Shown here: positions 1 to 11,310 of the stretch, one piece after another
How the letters are laid out: each line of letters opens with the position of its first letter
How positions within the stretch are numbered: the stretch's first letter is position 1
NCBI GenBank assembly: GCA_010094045.1
Contig: ML986600.1
Span: 153,192-217,191, forward strand
DNA: 64,000 nt
Reading direction: 5' to 3'
Source: Lojkania enalia
Taxonomy: Eukaryota > Ascomycota > Dothideomycetes > Pleosporales
Notes under the pieces: generated by a model
What the model was told of the DNA's origin: nothing
Databases searched by the model: none
What the model saw: the letters and a program-made list of their open reading frames with translations, nothing else
Made by a program: the position numbers and the translations under genes

Positions 1-2
1 TA

Positions 3-83
3 TCCAGGTTATTCGACGAAATTGGCCATCAGGAAGATGCCGAAGCATTGCAGACGGAATTTGGGTGCTTGGACGAGTTTTAA
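3..83 (+). CDS. C-terminal end of a gene cut by the window edge
   Basis: Frame 3 is open from the window edge to a TAA at 81-83 and encodes 26 residues ending in GCLDEF. The composition (SRLFDEIGHQEDAEAL) is protein-like and shows no AT-biased, stop-rich noise. If real, it is the last exon of a plus-strand gene converging on the oxysterol-binding protein gene. The piece is too short to assign a family. An open run of this length could also be chance. Confidence 0.3.
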   Translation, partial: SRLFDEIGHQEDAEALQTEFGCLDEF

Positions 84-680
84 TTTATTCCTAAGAGCTA
101 CACTACGGCCTTGTTATGCAGTCTTCCTATCGATAAGCTTTGAAAGAGTCGAAACTCGGTTGAGCGGATAGCTCGTGGACTGTGGATTTGACGTCTTGAA
201 GGGAGCATGTTGATGGGAAGTGGAGTGAATTGCATACATCTTGACGGAGGAGCGCTTATGGTTTAAGATATTGGTTGCGTTCGAGCAAAGCTCAACAATT
301 GCTGCTATCGAAGGATTAGGTGCTGCCAAGATCTGTGTCTCTACATGCAAGTATATAAGGGGTGGGTGTTCCAGCACCACTTCCTTCTTTTCCTCTCCAC
401 CATTCGACATATCGTCCCTTTGTGCAATATCCTAGGGCCAAGGACTTATATCTTATCTATTTAAAATTGCCATGCAAACTCTAACCAAAACGGGCGGAAA
501 CCATAGCTCATGTGCTCATGCGTACAGTAGATACATAAGGCCAGAAAATCCAACGCCAGGAATCATGCTCAACATCCTGCTCCTCTTGCCAAAGTGAGCG
601 TGACCGCCAGATAGACTCCGATATATGGTGCTGCAACTCGCCGCTACCAAAGCGAATGCAGCGTTCTCGTTGCATCATGA
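84..680. other. Intergenic stretch with one possible small ORF
   Basis: This is the space between two converging 3' ends. The only ATG-started ORF of note is on the minus strand (410 down to 114, 98 aa, starting MSNGGEEKKEVVLEHPP). It has a plausible composition but no recognisable domain and lies where 3' UTRs are expected, so I do not call it as a gene. Nothing else is seen. Confidence 0.4.
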
Positions 681-2474
681 TTACGCTCCGTATTCTATAT
701 TGTGTTCAAGCTTGAAATTGTCGGTATGCAAACCATTCAAAGCTGCCTCGCCGTCTTTTGTAAGGTCCGGTTTTCCAACTGGTGTGAGAGCGCCTGTGAA
801 AAACCGTGGCTGCCACTCTTTATTTTCCGCTTTTCGTTCCGCGGCCTTTTGTCGCTGCTTCTCTTCAATCTCCTGCTTAAGGGATGTCGCGAGGGAGTAT
901 TGCTTATTAACAATTGCATTTGTGACGCTCCCCCAAAATTTCCGTGATTCATTTGGAAGCTGATCTTCTATCGAAGGGGTGATCTTGGCAACGGGGAAGA
1001 GAGGGTTGAGATCGATCAAAAGGATTTTCTCCTGTATTATTTAGTGAGCGGTTAGTGAACAAAGGGGGCCGGGCGACGAACTGAGCTCTTAGCGAAGGGC
1101 TGGTTTCCAAGAGTGTAAAACACCTTGTCCTGCCAGCTGCCCTCGATCCTCCCCAAAACGTCCTTATCTAGCACATCCTTGATCTTCATCTTGGAATCAT
1201 TATCAGGGTCGTACTTGAAGATCACTCCTTGAACTTTGTTTTGGGACCTTCCGAGCCATCCCTCCTCTAAATACTCGAGAATTACTTTCATCTTGGTCTT
1301 CGCGCAGGTAACGTAGCAAGAATCAGCAACAGACACGCTGAGAGAGCCTATCGGATTTGTAAGACCACTTCCACAACAGAAATAGGTGTCAGAAACCCAC
1401 CTCTCAGCAGCCCACCCAGATACGCCGCCGGATGGGTCAACTGGTACTCCTCATTATCGCGCTTCTTCAAAGTAATGAAAATGCCGAGGTTATGTGCTCC
1501 TGCGATAACCCGAATACTCGTGCCCGTGAATTTCGCACTCAATTGATCAAATCCTTTGGCAACTATACCTTTTTCCGGGCAGTCGATGTAGAATGCCGAA
1601 ACTGGTGGGTGATGCGAGGTTTGTTCTGTGAGGTACGAGACTTTAACAAATTTATCGCTAGTGGTGCTCGTTGCACTACTAGAAGGCGTAGAGGTTTGGG
1701 TATGCTTAAGAGGTGGAGAGGTGTCTTCGACCTCCCAGTTACACTTGACCAGTTAGTAGGCGGAGGGTACGCAGGATAAATAGACATACCCGAAAGAATT
1801 CGCCCAATGTGGAGTTGTAGGGTTTGACCGGCTTGCCCTTGACATATTTCTGCCGCCCAATCAGTATCTCGCCCCATATTCCAGCGCTTATGTAGCCTAC
1901 AAGATCCTTTGTAAACCAAAATCTTAATGTCCCAAGCATTCGCCCCAAGGGTTCGTCCGGATCACCGATGCTAGGCCTGTTAGCGCCCGCTCAGACTCCA
2001 AAACTCGAACAGCAAATTGCCGACCTGATGAATGTCTCCGGCCTATCTAGATAGTTCCAATATTCTGCCATTTGTCAGAGACGTGCTCACTTGGTGATAG
2101 GGGACCACCGTCTGGGCGAGTCGGCCAGCAAGGGGCATACCCAAGTTCGGAATAGGCTCTATAAGCTGGGCTGGGAGGGAGAATCGAATAGCGGCGAGGT
2201 CAGATACACCGACAAACCTGTGGGCCGAGGCTCAGTAGTTAGCTATGTAACTGGGTTTTGTTTTCGAAGCCACAGAGAAAGGGGGTTTCAGGGTGCAACG
2301 GTACCTTCTCAAGATGCCCAGAAATGTTCTGAGCTTTGAGCTCTCATCCGGCGGCTTCTCCACGGGGGCATTTGCAGGTGTTGGAGCTCTCGAGGGCTCC
2401 TTTGAAGTCGAGGCGGAAACGGACGGCGAGGCGTTGTTCGCCGTGAGCGACAGGGCGGCGGAGCTCTCCGCCAT
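681..2474 (-). CDS. Oxysterol-binding protein (Kes1/Osh4-type short OSBP)
   Basis: Lipid-transfer protein of the OSBP-related family. Members move sterol and PI4P between membranes at ER-Golgi contacts. The fitted model has eight exons on the minus strand: 2474-2305, 2217-2141, 2064-2025, 1976-1901, 1849-1790, 1743-1401, 1347-1082 and 1031-681, giving 460 aa. All phases match and the seven introns are 46-87 nt. Visible landmarks are the N-terminal FVGVSDLAAIRFSLPAQL block, EYWNYLDRPE, KPVKPYNSTLGEFF, and the family signature EQTSHHPPVSAFY in exon 6. The C-terminus carries a Lys/Glu-rich helix and the KEWQPRFF block seen in fungal homologues. There is no PH domain or FFAT-like motif, as in Kes1. 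The ATG at 2474 is chosen because the frame starts MAESS and the longer upstream frame lacks conserved sequence. Confidence 0.9.
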
Positions 2475-3387
2475 GGGTTGTCGAGCGGGCGGTTCAGAGA
2501 AAGAAAAGCGGACGGTCGAATGCGGCTGGGTGCAGTCGAGTAGAGTATACAGAGAGTGGGGGCGGGCGGCGCGAGCTGCGTCGTCAATGTGGTGCAGCGT
2601 GGCGGATGGAGCTGCTGCCGTTGGGCGCGCTTGGCCGGTGCAGGCGTGGTGACCTAAACCTTCCAATCGCTCTCTGACGTAGTGCACTGTCCGCCGAGAA
2701 ATCTTATCGTCGCCTGGCTATGGCGGGGGAGGGCGGGGGAGACGGTGGAACGCACCAAAATTCCCACAAGGCTCAAAAGACGCGGGCGACTCTACATCCA
2801 CGGCGACTCGGGCGATATCTAAGTATGCTCCAGCTCCCACTATCTGGTCATGCACGTCTTGAAACGCGGTAGGGATAGTTCGAAGGCGGTGAAACTTGAA
2901 CCAATGATCGCGACACGCTCCGCCAGGGAACGGTTCCATTGCATGCGTCTACGGTTCTGGGCGCCTGCACCGCGCCAACAAAGATTACCTCGCAGCGCAG
3001 CCCCTTTGCTTAGGCATGACCACCTGCGACCGTCTCATGAACCGGACTGTCTCGTGATGGGCACGTAGTTGAGGTCCTGGAGTGCACCAGGTACTAGGCG
3101 ACTTCCCGGGTGACCGTGCCCTATGTGCTGTTCTAGCGATCTACTACCGCGGCAATGCGCACAATTCCATCTGCCTCTTCACCATGTCGTTACTTTTTCT
3201 AATGATATAGCACAATCTACCATCCCAACGAACAGGGCAAACGCGATACAAAACATTCCCCTTCACGCCAGCCGCTCAAGTGCTCACAAGAGTGAACGAG
3301 ATCGCGAGCCAGCCATGATCACCTCAGCCCTCCCAGCAATGCCGTGCGTTGCTAATGCGGATTCCGCCCCCGGAGTTATTGAGCAAT
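2475..3387. other. Promoter region of the OSBP gene / 3' flank of palB
   Basis: Both neighbours are on the minus strand, so this 0.9 kb is the upstream region of the OSBP gene and the downstream flank of the calpain gene. It is relatively GC-rich. The ORFs in it are short, overlap on both strands and lack family features. No clear element was identified. Confidence 0.5.
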
Positions 3388-6300
3388 TCAATTGTCCCAA
3401 TTCCTCCAAACCCCAATCGAGCAGGCTCTCGTTTGATCTGTGTAGACGTCGACTTCGTACCACTCTTCGGCTGGGTCTCCAGGACTGGACAGCCGCTCCA
3501 GAACCAACCACAAACACTCCTGTCGCGCCTCCCATATTATCTCGGGCTCGATGCTAGTGCTTTCAGTGCGAACCACGGCCGAATCAGAGAACGATCCATT
3601 TTCGCTCGTGATGAAGAATTTCCTCTCTGGACCGCGTCCGAGCTCCAGGCTGACACGGAGTGGGCTACGAGCCACCATGCTCATTAAATCGAGTTGTGCG
3701 CGTTTTGCTCTACTGAATCGCGCAACAATCGTGTACGAGGCTAGGCGATGGGCGACGAGCGGGGCTGCGATTTTGTTTGTCCCCACTGAGAAGACTGCTT
3801 GCGGAAGTGTCTGCAAGATTAAACCTGCACCATCTCGTGGTATCTTACCGAGCACAATGGCGCCGGTGGAATGAACGCGTAATGTGAAGTTTCCCATCTT
3901 CCCGGCTTCAAATAGTGAGCAAATGATTGTGTACATTCCTGGTTGAAGGTCCCTTTTTTCCGCGAAAACACAACCACTGCGGTGGTCCCCGGAGTTTGCT
4001 AGAACGTCGCGGCTGTTTAATTTATATATCCTCTTGCCATGGCCGAATGTAAGCTTCACGTGCATTGGGTCCGAAAGCGTGCTACTAGTCAGGACGATAG
4101 CTAGATCACATCTTTCTTTGACCTCGAGCGTAAATTGCGGATTGCTGTAGTATCCCGGAGTACCGAAACTGCCCCCTGCTGTCTGTCTCGTCCATTCGCT
4201 TGATTCTAGATGCTGGAAGGGATAATGGTCGATCGCATGCTCGAGTGATATGGCTGTGTTAGAAAACGCTGAGAGCGTGAACGTGTAATTCGAAGTAGGC
4301 AGCTCGTCCTGATCAATCACCACCGTATAGGTGGAATTCGGCTTACTGTCCCAACGGAGAAGGCTCTGAGGCGTATTCACGTATGGCCCGCGTTCAAGAT
4401 ACGTATCCTTGATATATAACCGCTTGCCTTTGCTATTGCAGACAAATATGCTCATATAGCCCTTGGATAGTTCTCCGGGAGAGCCAATTGGCTCCCTGGA
4501 TCGGGTAGCACTATCCTTCAAAGCATCAGATTGATCATGATCTTCCTCCGGAAGTGAGCGGAAATGGCGATTCAATAGGAGCCATACAATGCCCCCCTCT
4601 TTGGCTGAAAAAAAGAACTGGGGATGGGTCACAAGACACCCGTCAGCGACATGCTGATTCACAATGTCCCATTCGAAGTGGATATCTTGCCGGTATTGAA
4701 ATAACCCGGGGTTCCAGTTTAGATACAAACTTTCGAAATGCTGGATAACATGATTGAGCGGAATCCAGAAGGTTGTTGACTGAGCTCCGAGAACTGTGTT
4801 GTCTTGTTTGACGCCGCTCATTCTCATTTCCGGGGATTCTTCGGATATAGTGTTGCTGTCGATAGGGGCTGTGAATGGACGACTTCCGCGCCAGCCTTTG
4901 CCTTCAACCCACGGATTCTTAACAAGGAGTAAATTGTCATTCTCAATTTCCTTCATGTCCAGCACAACATAGCTGTGTTGCCCTTCGAGACCGAGCTCAC
5001 GTTCCTGTTTGGCGGACATCCTGCCTGTGCCAACAGTAATGAGCACATCCCCGTATAGGAAAGCGTTGTATATGCGCTTCCATAATCGAGTTGGAACTGT
5101 GTCCGGCCTGGGATATGTTAATCGATATCCGAACTATATGATGTTGTGACTTACTCTTGAAGATAGATCTGCTCAGGGATCCAGCCCGTCAGTGTCCACA
5201 GGTCGCTGCAGGAGTTACTACCAGGAAAATCGTAACCCCCACGGACTTTGAGATAGGCTTTCTCAAGTAATGCGGGCCACAATAACGCGGGGTTCTTTCT
5301 ATCAATAACATGAAGTAATCGATGGGTCTTTGATACTGGAAGACGATCATCAATCACAACTTTTCTCCAACAGCCGTTGAAATTTAGTCGCACGATGTAT
5401 TTCCCATTTGGAGAAAGAACCGGTTCTTGTAAATTTACGTCATAAGGGCTGATCATATTGGGTAGCATCTGCTCGTCGTTAGCATTGAATCTGAAAATAT
5501 CTCAAGGCGGTCCAACTTGATCATGACCTCGCTCAGCACGAGCGATAGCTGCGCACAAACTGGCTACTACCGAGCAGTCTGTTGCTGCATCCTGTACTAG
5601 ATCTATAGAATCTGGAGTAGCCATAAGGGGGCCCAGATCATCTCTACTGCTAGGAAACATGGAAGGGGGGGGGAGTGCCTCGGGCGCACGAACCCAACCT
5701 GAGAAAAATTGCTGTTGGTATGTAGACAGACTGAGATCGAATGGCTCCCTGTGTGCGTAAGAATAGGATCAATACAACGTCATCGTGTACTTACGTGAAA
5801 GGCTGGGTTCCGTCTTTAAGAACAAATTCATGAGATGATGGCGACTTGTCCCATTGCGGAAATTTGTAGAGGTGATGATTTCCCGCTTTTAGAAGAATTT
5901 TCTGCTCTGTAGTTGTTAGTTTACGCGAGGAAATGGGCTCAGTAAGCTGACGAATGCGCGATTGCGGGCTTGCTGTTGGAGAGTCGCGATTCAAAACTTT
6001 CTTGAGCAGAGATGGAGATGATGCAGGAGTCGTCTTTGGTGCCACAGATTTCTTTTTAACATCTGTAGTACTGGACGGGATTGATGGAGCCACCTTTGCG
6101 GCTTGGTGGTTGACTTGGTCAGGCTTTTGCAACCTATTGGCGGGAGTTTTGGGTTCCCATTGCTCTGTCTCCTTGATGCGTTGGGCAGTATTCAGCAGAG
6201 CTTTGCATTGCGATGTGAGATCTTCTCTCTCATTAGGGTCCCGCGAGAGTTCTAGTGCGCTCATGAAATTTTCGACGCCTTTGATGGCTAGTGTTATAGC

Positions 6301-6451
6301 TTCATCCTTGGTGACTGCTTCCTCGAAGCGCGAACGGTAGCCCTATGCGCGAAGTAAGCACGAAGCCATACACAAGCATGGTGGTTGCCATGGTGTCACC
6401 TACACTTGCGGCCGCCTTGAAGGTCTCCCGCTGCGCGTTCGAATCTGCCAT
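3388..6451 (-). CDS. palB: Calpain-like protease PalB/Rim13 (ambient-pH signalling)
   Basis: Cysteine protease of the Pal/Rim pH pathway. It acts at ESCRT-III-associated signalling complexes and is needed for processing of the PacC/Rim101 transcription factor at alkaline pH. Model: 6451-6404, 6342-5795, 5748-5517, 5468-5155 and 5107-3388, 953 aa, all phases consistent. The third intron (5516-5469) has a clear CTAAC branch point just before CGAGCAG. The N-terminal part (about residues 17-80) is a helical MIT-like segment (FEEAVTKDEAITLAIKGVEN). The catalytic core follows: QDAATDCSVVASLC (Cys about 257, oxyanion Gln six residues before), GQHSYVV (His about 425) and KNPW (Asn about 445). The long C-terminal half is the beta-rich C2-like region of PalB. 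Catalytic residues are intact. The short first exon (16 codons) is the least certain part. Confidence 0.9.
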
Positions 6452-7226
6452 GGTGCACGTGTTCGTGGTAAGCAAATGTCCCCAGGATACTAATAATCAA
6501 CGCCCAAACTCCGGCGGTAGCGATCATGACATCCAATGAATTCCCGGGTAAGGTGCCGGAGTGGTTGGGGTGGGATGGGATGTAGAGCGTGCAGCGAAGG
6601 TGAGGTTTCTTGTCACGGTTGCCACTAAGTAGTGCTTCTATGGCTTTATGGTGTTGAGGCTGGAGCTCTCCTGAAGCATACTAGCGCCGGAGCACGTGCC
6701 CGCCGCTTGTGGCGTTGCCACGACATCGACTGGCTTCCCCACGGTTTAGCTGGTAGGATGCAGCGGTTGCCAGCTGTGTGGCACAAGCTATAACAGATCT
6801 ACCTCCCATGACGATCAAATCAGCGACCGGCTATTTGATCCCACTATCAATCTACTACTGCAGCGGTCAAGATGCGCGGAGCACGGGCTGGGGTGCGAAC
6901 TCTTGGCGGGGCGACGCCTTTGAACCTCGGCCCTTTTCGGGTCTCGTCAGCCATCCATTTGCGGGTAGATGCTGTTCGCCGGGATGGAGGCACATCAGTA
7001 CGCCTTCCGGCCGTCGGATCTCCCTCAAAGCTCCAAGGCTTCTTCTTATCCTCTCTCTTCCATTATATCCTCCCCGCAAAGTGTTAATGTGGCCATGAGA
7101 TAGTGTCTCCTGCAGCGCAATTAATCCAGATACCCCACAGTCGCTTGTATCATCCGTCGGCACGAATCTTCGGTTTTGAGCACTCCTCGCCCACGACATC
7201 TCCCTTGCCCGTAGTGCAGACTCGTT
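6452..7226. promoter_or_regulatory. Divergent promoter region palB / carrier
   Basis: 775 bp between the start codons of two divergently transcribed genes, so both promoters must lie here. Short ORFs run on both strands without conserved features. I could not pin down specific factor sites with confidence. Confidence 0.5.
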
Positions 7227-8437
7227 ATGGCTGGACAGTCAAAGGTGGAAGCCCTCCCACCATGGGGTAACGCTATTGCCGGTTCGGCGGGCGCCGTCCT
7301 GGCAAATGCTTTGGTATACCCTTTAGACATGTTAGTGCCCCTTTCAGCAGTTGTCGAACTACGCCGAGTTGCAACTCGGCCTGCTCCCAGTTGCTTAAAC
7401 TTCTGTGATATTCTGACAAGGCTCCAGCGTCAAGACGCGTCTCCAAGTCCAGATGAAGCGCTCCCCTTCCTCCGCCGACGCCAATCCCGCCGATGGCGAG
7501 CACTATAACTCTACAGTAGACGCCATCATGAAGATTGTCAAAGCCGAGGGCATACCTGGGCTGTATGCAGGCATGCCAGGCTCTCTGATTGGGGTTGCGT
7601 CTACTAACTTTGCCTACTTCTACTGGTACACAATTGTTCGAAGCTTGTACTTTACGTATAGGAAGACCTCGACACCCCCGGGCACTGCGATTGAGCTGTC
7701 GCTGGGCGCTGTAGCTGGTGCTATCGCACAAATGTTCACAATTCCCGTCGCAGTGGTAACAACGCGGCAGCAGACGGTCAGTAAGGCGGAAAGAAAGGGC
7801 CTGATTGCAACTGGCAAGGACATCATTCACAGCGAAGATGGGTGGACGGGGCTATGGAGAGGACTCAAGGCCAGTCTCGTACTAGTGGTCAATCCGGCCA
7901 TTACGTACGGCGCCTATCAGCGCTTGAGGGAGACCCTGTTCGCCGGCAAGAAGACTCTGAGACCCTGGGAAGCGTTCGGTAAGCGGGTTTGGTAAGCATT
8001 TAGAATACCCGCTAACAACAAACCGCAGTCCTCGGGGCTATGTCGAAAGCTCTTGCCACTATTGCAACCCAGCCTCTTATTGTTGCCAAAGTCGGCCTCC
8101 AATCAAAGCCTCCACCAGCACGGAACGGCAAGCCTTTCAAGACGTTCGGGGAAGTTATGACGTATATCGTTGAACATGAAGGTATTCTCGGTCTATTCAA
8201 GGGAATTGGGCCACAGATTATGAAGGGTCTTCTTGTGCAGGGTTTTCTAATGATGACGAAAGAGAGGTCTGTCCTACCGCATTCTCAGAGGGGTCTTGCT
8301 AACATTTGTCCAGAATTGAGTTGGTATTCATCCTCCTTTTTAGATATGTCCGACAAGTTCGCGCCGAGAGGTTGCAAAAGCTCGCTGATATTGCTGCCGA
8401 GCAGGCCAGAAAAGGAGGCCCACTTCTCACAAAATAG
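7227..8437 (+). CDS. Mitochondrial-carrier-family protein, peroxisomal adenine nucleotide transporter type
   Basis: Six-helix solute carrier. The closest family I recognise is fungal PMP47/Ant1, which exchanges ATP for AMP across the peroxisomal membrane for fatty-acid activation. Exons 7227-7330, 7428-7978, 8029-8266 and 8314-8437 give 338 aa with consistent phases and introns of 97, 50 and 47 nt. Three repeats are visible: the first has the classical YPLDIVKTRLQVQ signature, the second reads IPVAVVTTRQQT and the third QPLIVAKVGLQSK. The signature is thus degenerate in repeats 2 and 3, as is usual for this subfamily. EGIPGLYAGMPGSL and EGILGLFKGIGPQI mark the loop after odd helices. The C-terminus is a basic helix ending GGPLLTK. 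Assignment to the peroxisome is by family resemblance only. Confidence 0.85.
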
Positions 8438-10365
8438 ACGCAACACATGTGCTCATATGCTGTTTAAGCCATTGTAAATTCCTATCTTATGTACTTGCTT
8501 GCTAGAGGACTCGAGCTCGAATCCGGATTCTGGCGGACATACTTTACTTCTGCTCTCTAGATACAGATACACACTCTAGATTCTACTCGTCACACCCGGC
8601 GTTTAGGCCATTGCATCTCGGATACATGCAGTTTGTTGGAGGATTTATGGGTTTCTAGATACTTTTAAATGGAGTGTGAATGTTCTAGTCAATATACACT
8701 TGAAAGCTCACCCTACTTAGTTTGAATCATTCAGAATGCGTCACATGCCCGTGCCTACTCAAAAATGTCATCTTGCTCCGTAGACTTCCTTTTCGTATCC
8801 CTTGCTCTAATTCTGCCTTCGTATCATTTCGGCATCGCCAGACTATCAAACTAATATTGTTATCAGTTTTCCACCAGCCCCACTTCGAACAACCTACTAC
8901 ACACCCCACATATTACACATACTAACCCTTTCGCAACCTGCAATATTCGACCCTCATGGCTTTATCCTCCTTCCCAAGGATTTCCTAGGAAATCGATAGA
9001 AATCATCCTGTATAAGGAACTCCCCCATTCCAGCTACGCATCTTCAGCCTACTCAACTATGATCAATGACTATCTAGTGAGATACAACAGTAGCGATCAG
9101 TAGCTCCGCGAAACGCTTCCTCCTTAATCAAAGAGAAGCATGGAGTCCGCATTCCCATAAACCAACCCATTTCCCACCACCCGTCACCACAAAGCTAGAA
9201 ATTGAGAAGGCAGCTACGGAAAAAGCATAACTACGTAAACTTATTCCGAAGACAGAAGGAAGAGGAAAATGATTATGACTATAGATTTAAGAAGTGTAGA
9301 GATACGAATAGGAATGTTAAGAGACGGGGTGAGGAAATGGCGGGAGACGAGTTTGGTCGTTAGGGAAGCGGCGAGAGACTACAACGAGTTGGTTTTTTTA
9401 TACCAAGCATTCTGTTGCGGTGGCAATGTGTGTACTTGAGCGGGGAGATAGGAAATAAGGAAAGAAGGAAAAGAAAGTTGAGAGTGAGTGAAAATGAGTA
9501 GCTATGCGGAGAAGAGTTTGGGAGGTATGGTAAGGCAGGTATGACAAGGCAGGTAGGACAAGGCTGTGTGTAAGGTCTTGAAAATAGAGCTTATACGTTA
9601 GTCATAGACTGTGCCTTCTCTAACTAGTAGGAGATATATCTAGGATGCGAAACTAGCATTTGCGGTGATGTAGGTGTATCGGGGCTGGGAGACATGATAT
9701 TTGTCAGAGCCGTTATACGGCATCTTGGCTGTAGCAGAATTTATTATTGTAGACTGTATAACTAACGATTCTATTATTGATATTCCGCTGTGTTCCTAAT
9801 ACTAACATCATTGGACGGGTAGGAGACACTTCACATGCATCCATAAGTAACTGACTTTGTATACCGTAAGGTTATTATATGGCACAATCCCTATTAAGGA
9901 CTAGCCTCGATATCATGTGATACTAGAACAGACAGTAGAAATAGCCTTGATCCTCCATAGATATAAACCAACACAGTTCTTCCTCCTCATCTGCCCCGAT
10001 ACTTTACGCATACCCCTAATCGACGGACTTAGATGACTGGCCTATTGTGACATTCCCTTTCGAGTACGGAACTGTCAGAAAATAGCCCGAGACACCTAAA
10101 CAATGTGTTCTCGTATAAATAAAGAAATATTCCTCTTTGTTGGTCTTGCCTTTGCCGCCCTATTTTCCTTGTTTGCGTGCCCATTGTTCTAATTATACAT
10201 ATAATTTTCTCGAACTCCAACTTCTCGGAACTTTCAATTTCCATTCTCCTGTTGTTCACTATAAAAACTTTCTCTACCGAATAATTCGAAAACACATCAT
10301 TCTCATACAGTAAATATAGTCAACAAACCCTCCAAAAGCTAAACTTTACGCAGTCAATCACGGTC
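8438..10365. other. AT-rich intergenic region
   Basis: About 1.9 kb without a supportable gene. At 9529-9566 there is a short imperfect tandem array of a unit containing AAGGCAGGTA (about three copies). The last 300 bases before the next gene contain a CTATAAAAAC box near 10260. The minus-strand ORF at 10029-10295 overlaps this promoter and has low-complexity composition, so I do not call it. Confidence 0.5.
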
Positions 10366-10668
10366 ATGTGTGAGCTTCGAAACCCGCGATACATCTGTCA
10401 GCATCTCACGGAAAGAATCACCCGCCCGTATCGTCCACCTGTTTGCATTATCCCTTGCGATGTCGCGTACGATATAAATACCTTCTGCATGAGTCTGGAG
10501 AGTCTAGAGAAAGAAGCCCATTATACGGTGCATCTCTGTAGAAACTGTCAGAGATATAGAGTAACAGAGGTTGAGATAGATTCTAGGGGGACGGATGAGG
10601 AGTTGGCTAAATGGCTGAAGCAAGGTTTTATTGACGGCCCAGTTGAAATAGGCGGAGTGAAATTATAG
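10366..10668 (+). CDS. Small Cys-rich protein (YxC-x-H ... CxxC family), copy 1
   Basis: Intronless ORF of 100 aa starting MCELRNPRYICQHLTERI, not recognised as a described family. It has a possible zinc-ligand layout: Cys2, then Y-I-C-Q-H, two central Cys (PVCIIPC), and a C-R-N-C pair before a C-terminal acidic/hydrophobic tail. There is no signal peptide and no membrane segment, so it is probably intracellular. Three other ORFs in this AT-rich compartment (11104, 15155 and 15918) share the start and Cys/His spacing, which argues that it is a real gene and part of a local family. Its ATG is the first in frame, downstream of a TATA-like box. Confidence 0.55.
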   Translation: MCELRNPRYICQHLTERITRPYRPPVCIIPCDVAYDINTFCMSLESLEKEAHYTVHLCRNCQRYRVTEVEIDSRGTDEELAKWLKQGFIDGPVEIGGVKL

Positions 10669-11103
10669 GCTGAGTGACGTATAAAGCGAAGAACCGGATA
10701 GCAGCTTATATGGAAGTTTGCTGATTCATGTAGTGGAGATGGACGGCGAAGCGACATTAGTTTCCAAGCTCTCTTAATGCTAGGAGAGCAATATCAATAG
10801 AGCCATTGAATTTCGAGAATAGGTGAAGAACGTGGCCATTTTGTACATGGAAGATTTGATGAGTTTGTCGTGTGTTGTTGCCAAAGGATTGGTGTTGTAG
10901 ATGGAGTTATTTGTTAGATGTTGTGTTGTTCTACCATTCACACTAGTTCGACGTTCGCATTTAAGCACAATAATCCCCTTGCACTCCCAGGGCTCATGAT
11001 GCACCTTCTTATATACACACTTCGAACTAAGTACTCATTATACCACCCCTTCTCTCGTTCTTGCTCTCTTTAGTGGATTTGATCATTTCAATAATTCACT
11101 ACC

Positions 11104-11310
11104 ATGTGTACATATACCTTTGTATACTATCGCAAATGCGAACACCGTTACCTCGTAGAAGTCGCTAATTGTTGGCCTGATTTCCCGGGATGCGAAATGG
11201 AAACTATGGAGGTTAGAGAAGGTATTTGTATGAGGTGCGAGAAAAAGTTGGGAATGAAAAAACAAAGGAAATCTACGAATCCTTTGAGGACTACATCACC
11301 GGGAGGTTGA
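11104..11310 (+). CDS. Small Cys-rich protein, copy 2
   Basis: 68 aa ORF starting MCTYTFVYYRKCEHRYLVEV. It has the same layout as its neighbour 430 bp upstream: M-C start, an aromatic residue, C-x-H, two spaced Cys (NCWPDFPGC) and a C-M-R-C pair followed by a Lys-rich tail. It is shorter than the other copies. A second frame stays open to 11417, so a frameshift or an unrecognised intron near 11230-11300 may have changed the original C-terminus. Function unknown. Confidence 0.5.
   Translation: MCTYTFVYYRKCEHRYLVEVANCWPDFPGCEMETMEVREGICMRCEKKLGMKKQRKSTNPLRTTSPGG

Noticed and set aside
114..410. 98-aa minus-strand ORF starting with ATG
   Set aside because: Plausible composition but no domain; lies where two 3' UTRs converge and a plus-strand frame is open over part of the same DNA. 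Mentioned under the intergenic entry only.
5491..5516. Short alternative third intron of palB ending TTTTCAG
   Set aside because: Only 26 nt and leads to an immediate stop; the 48-nt intron to 5469 has a CTAAC branch point and keeps the conserved frame.
8500..8540. tRNA-like string GAGCTCGAATCCGG
   Set aside because: No cloverleaf partner stems or A/B box spacing could be found around it.
10029..10295. 88-aa minus-strand ORF
   Set aside because: Overlaps the promoter of the first Cys-rich gene; low-complexity, no family feature.
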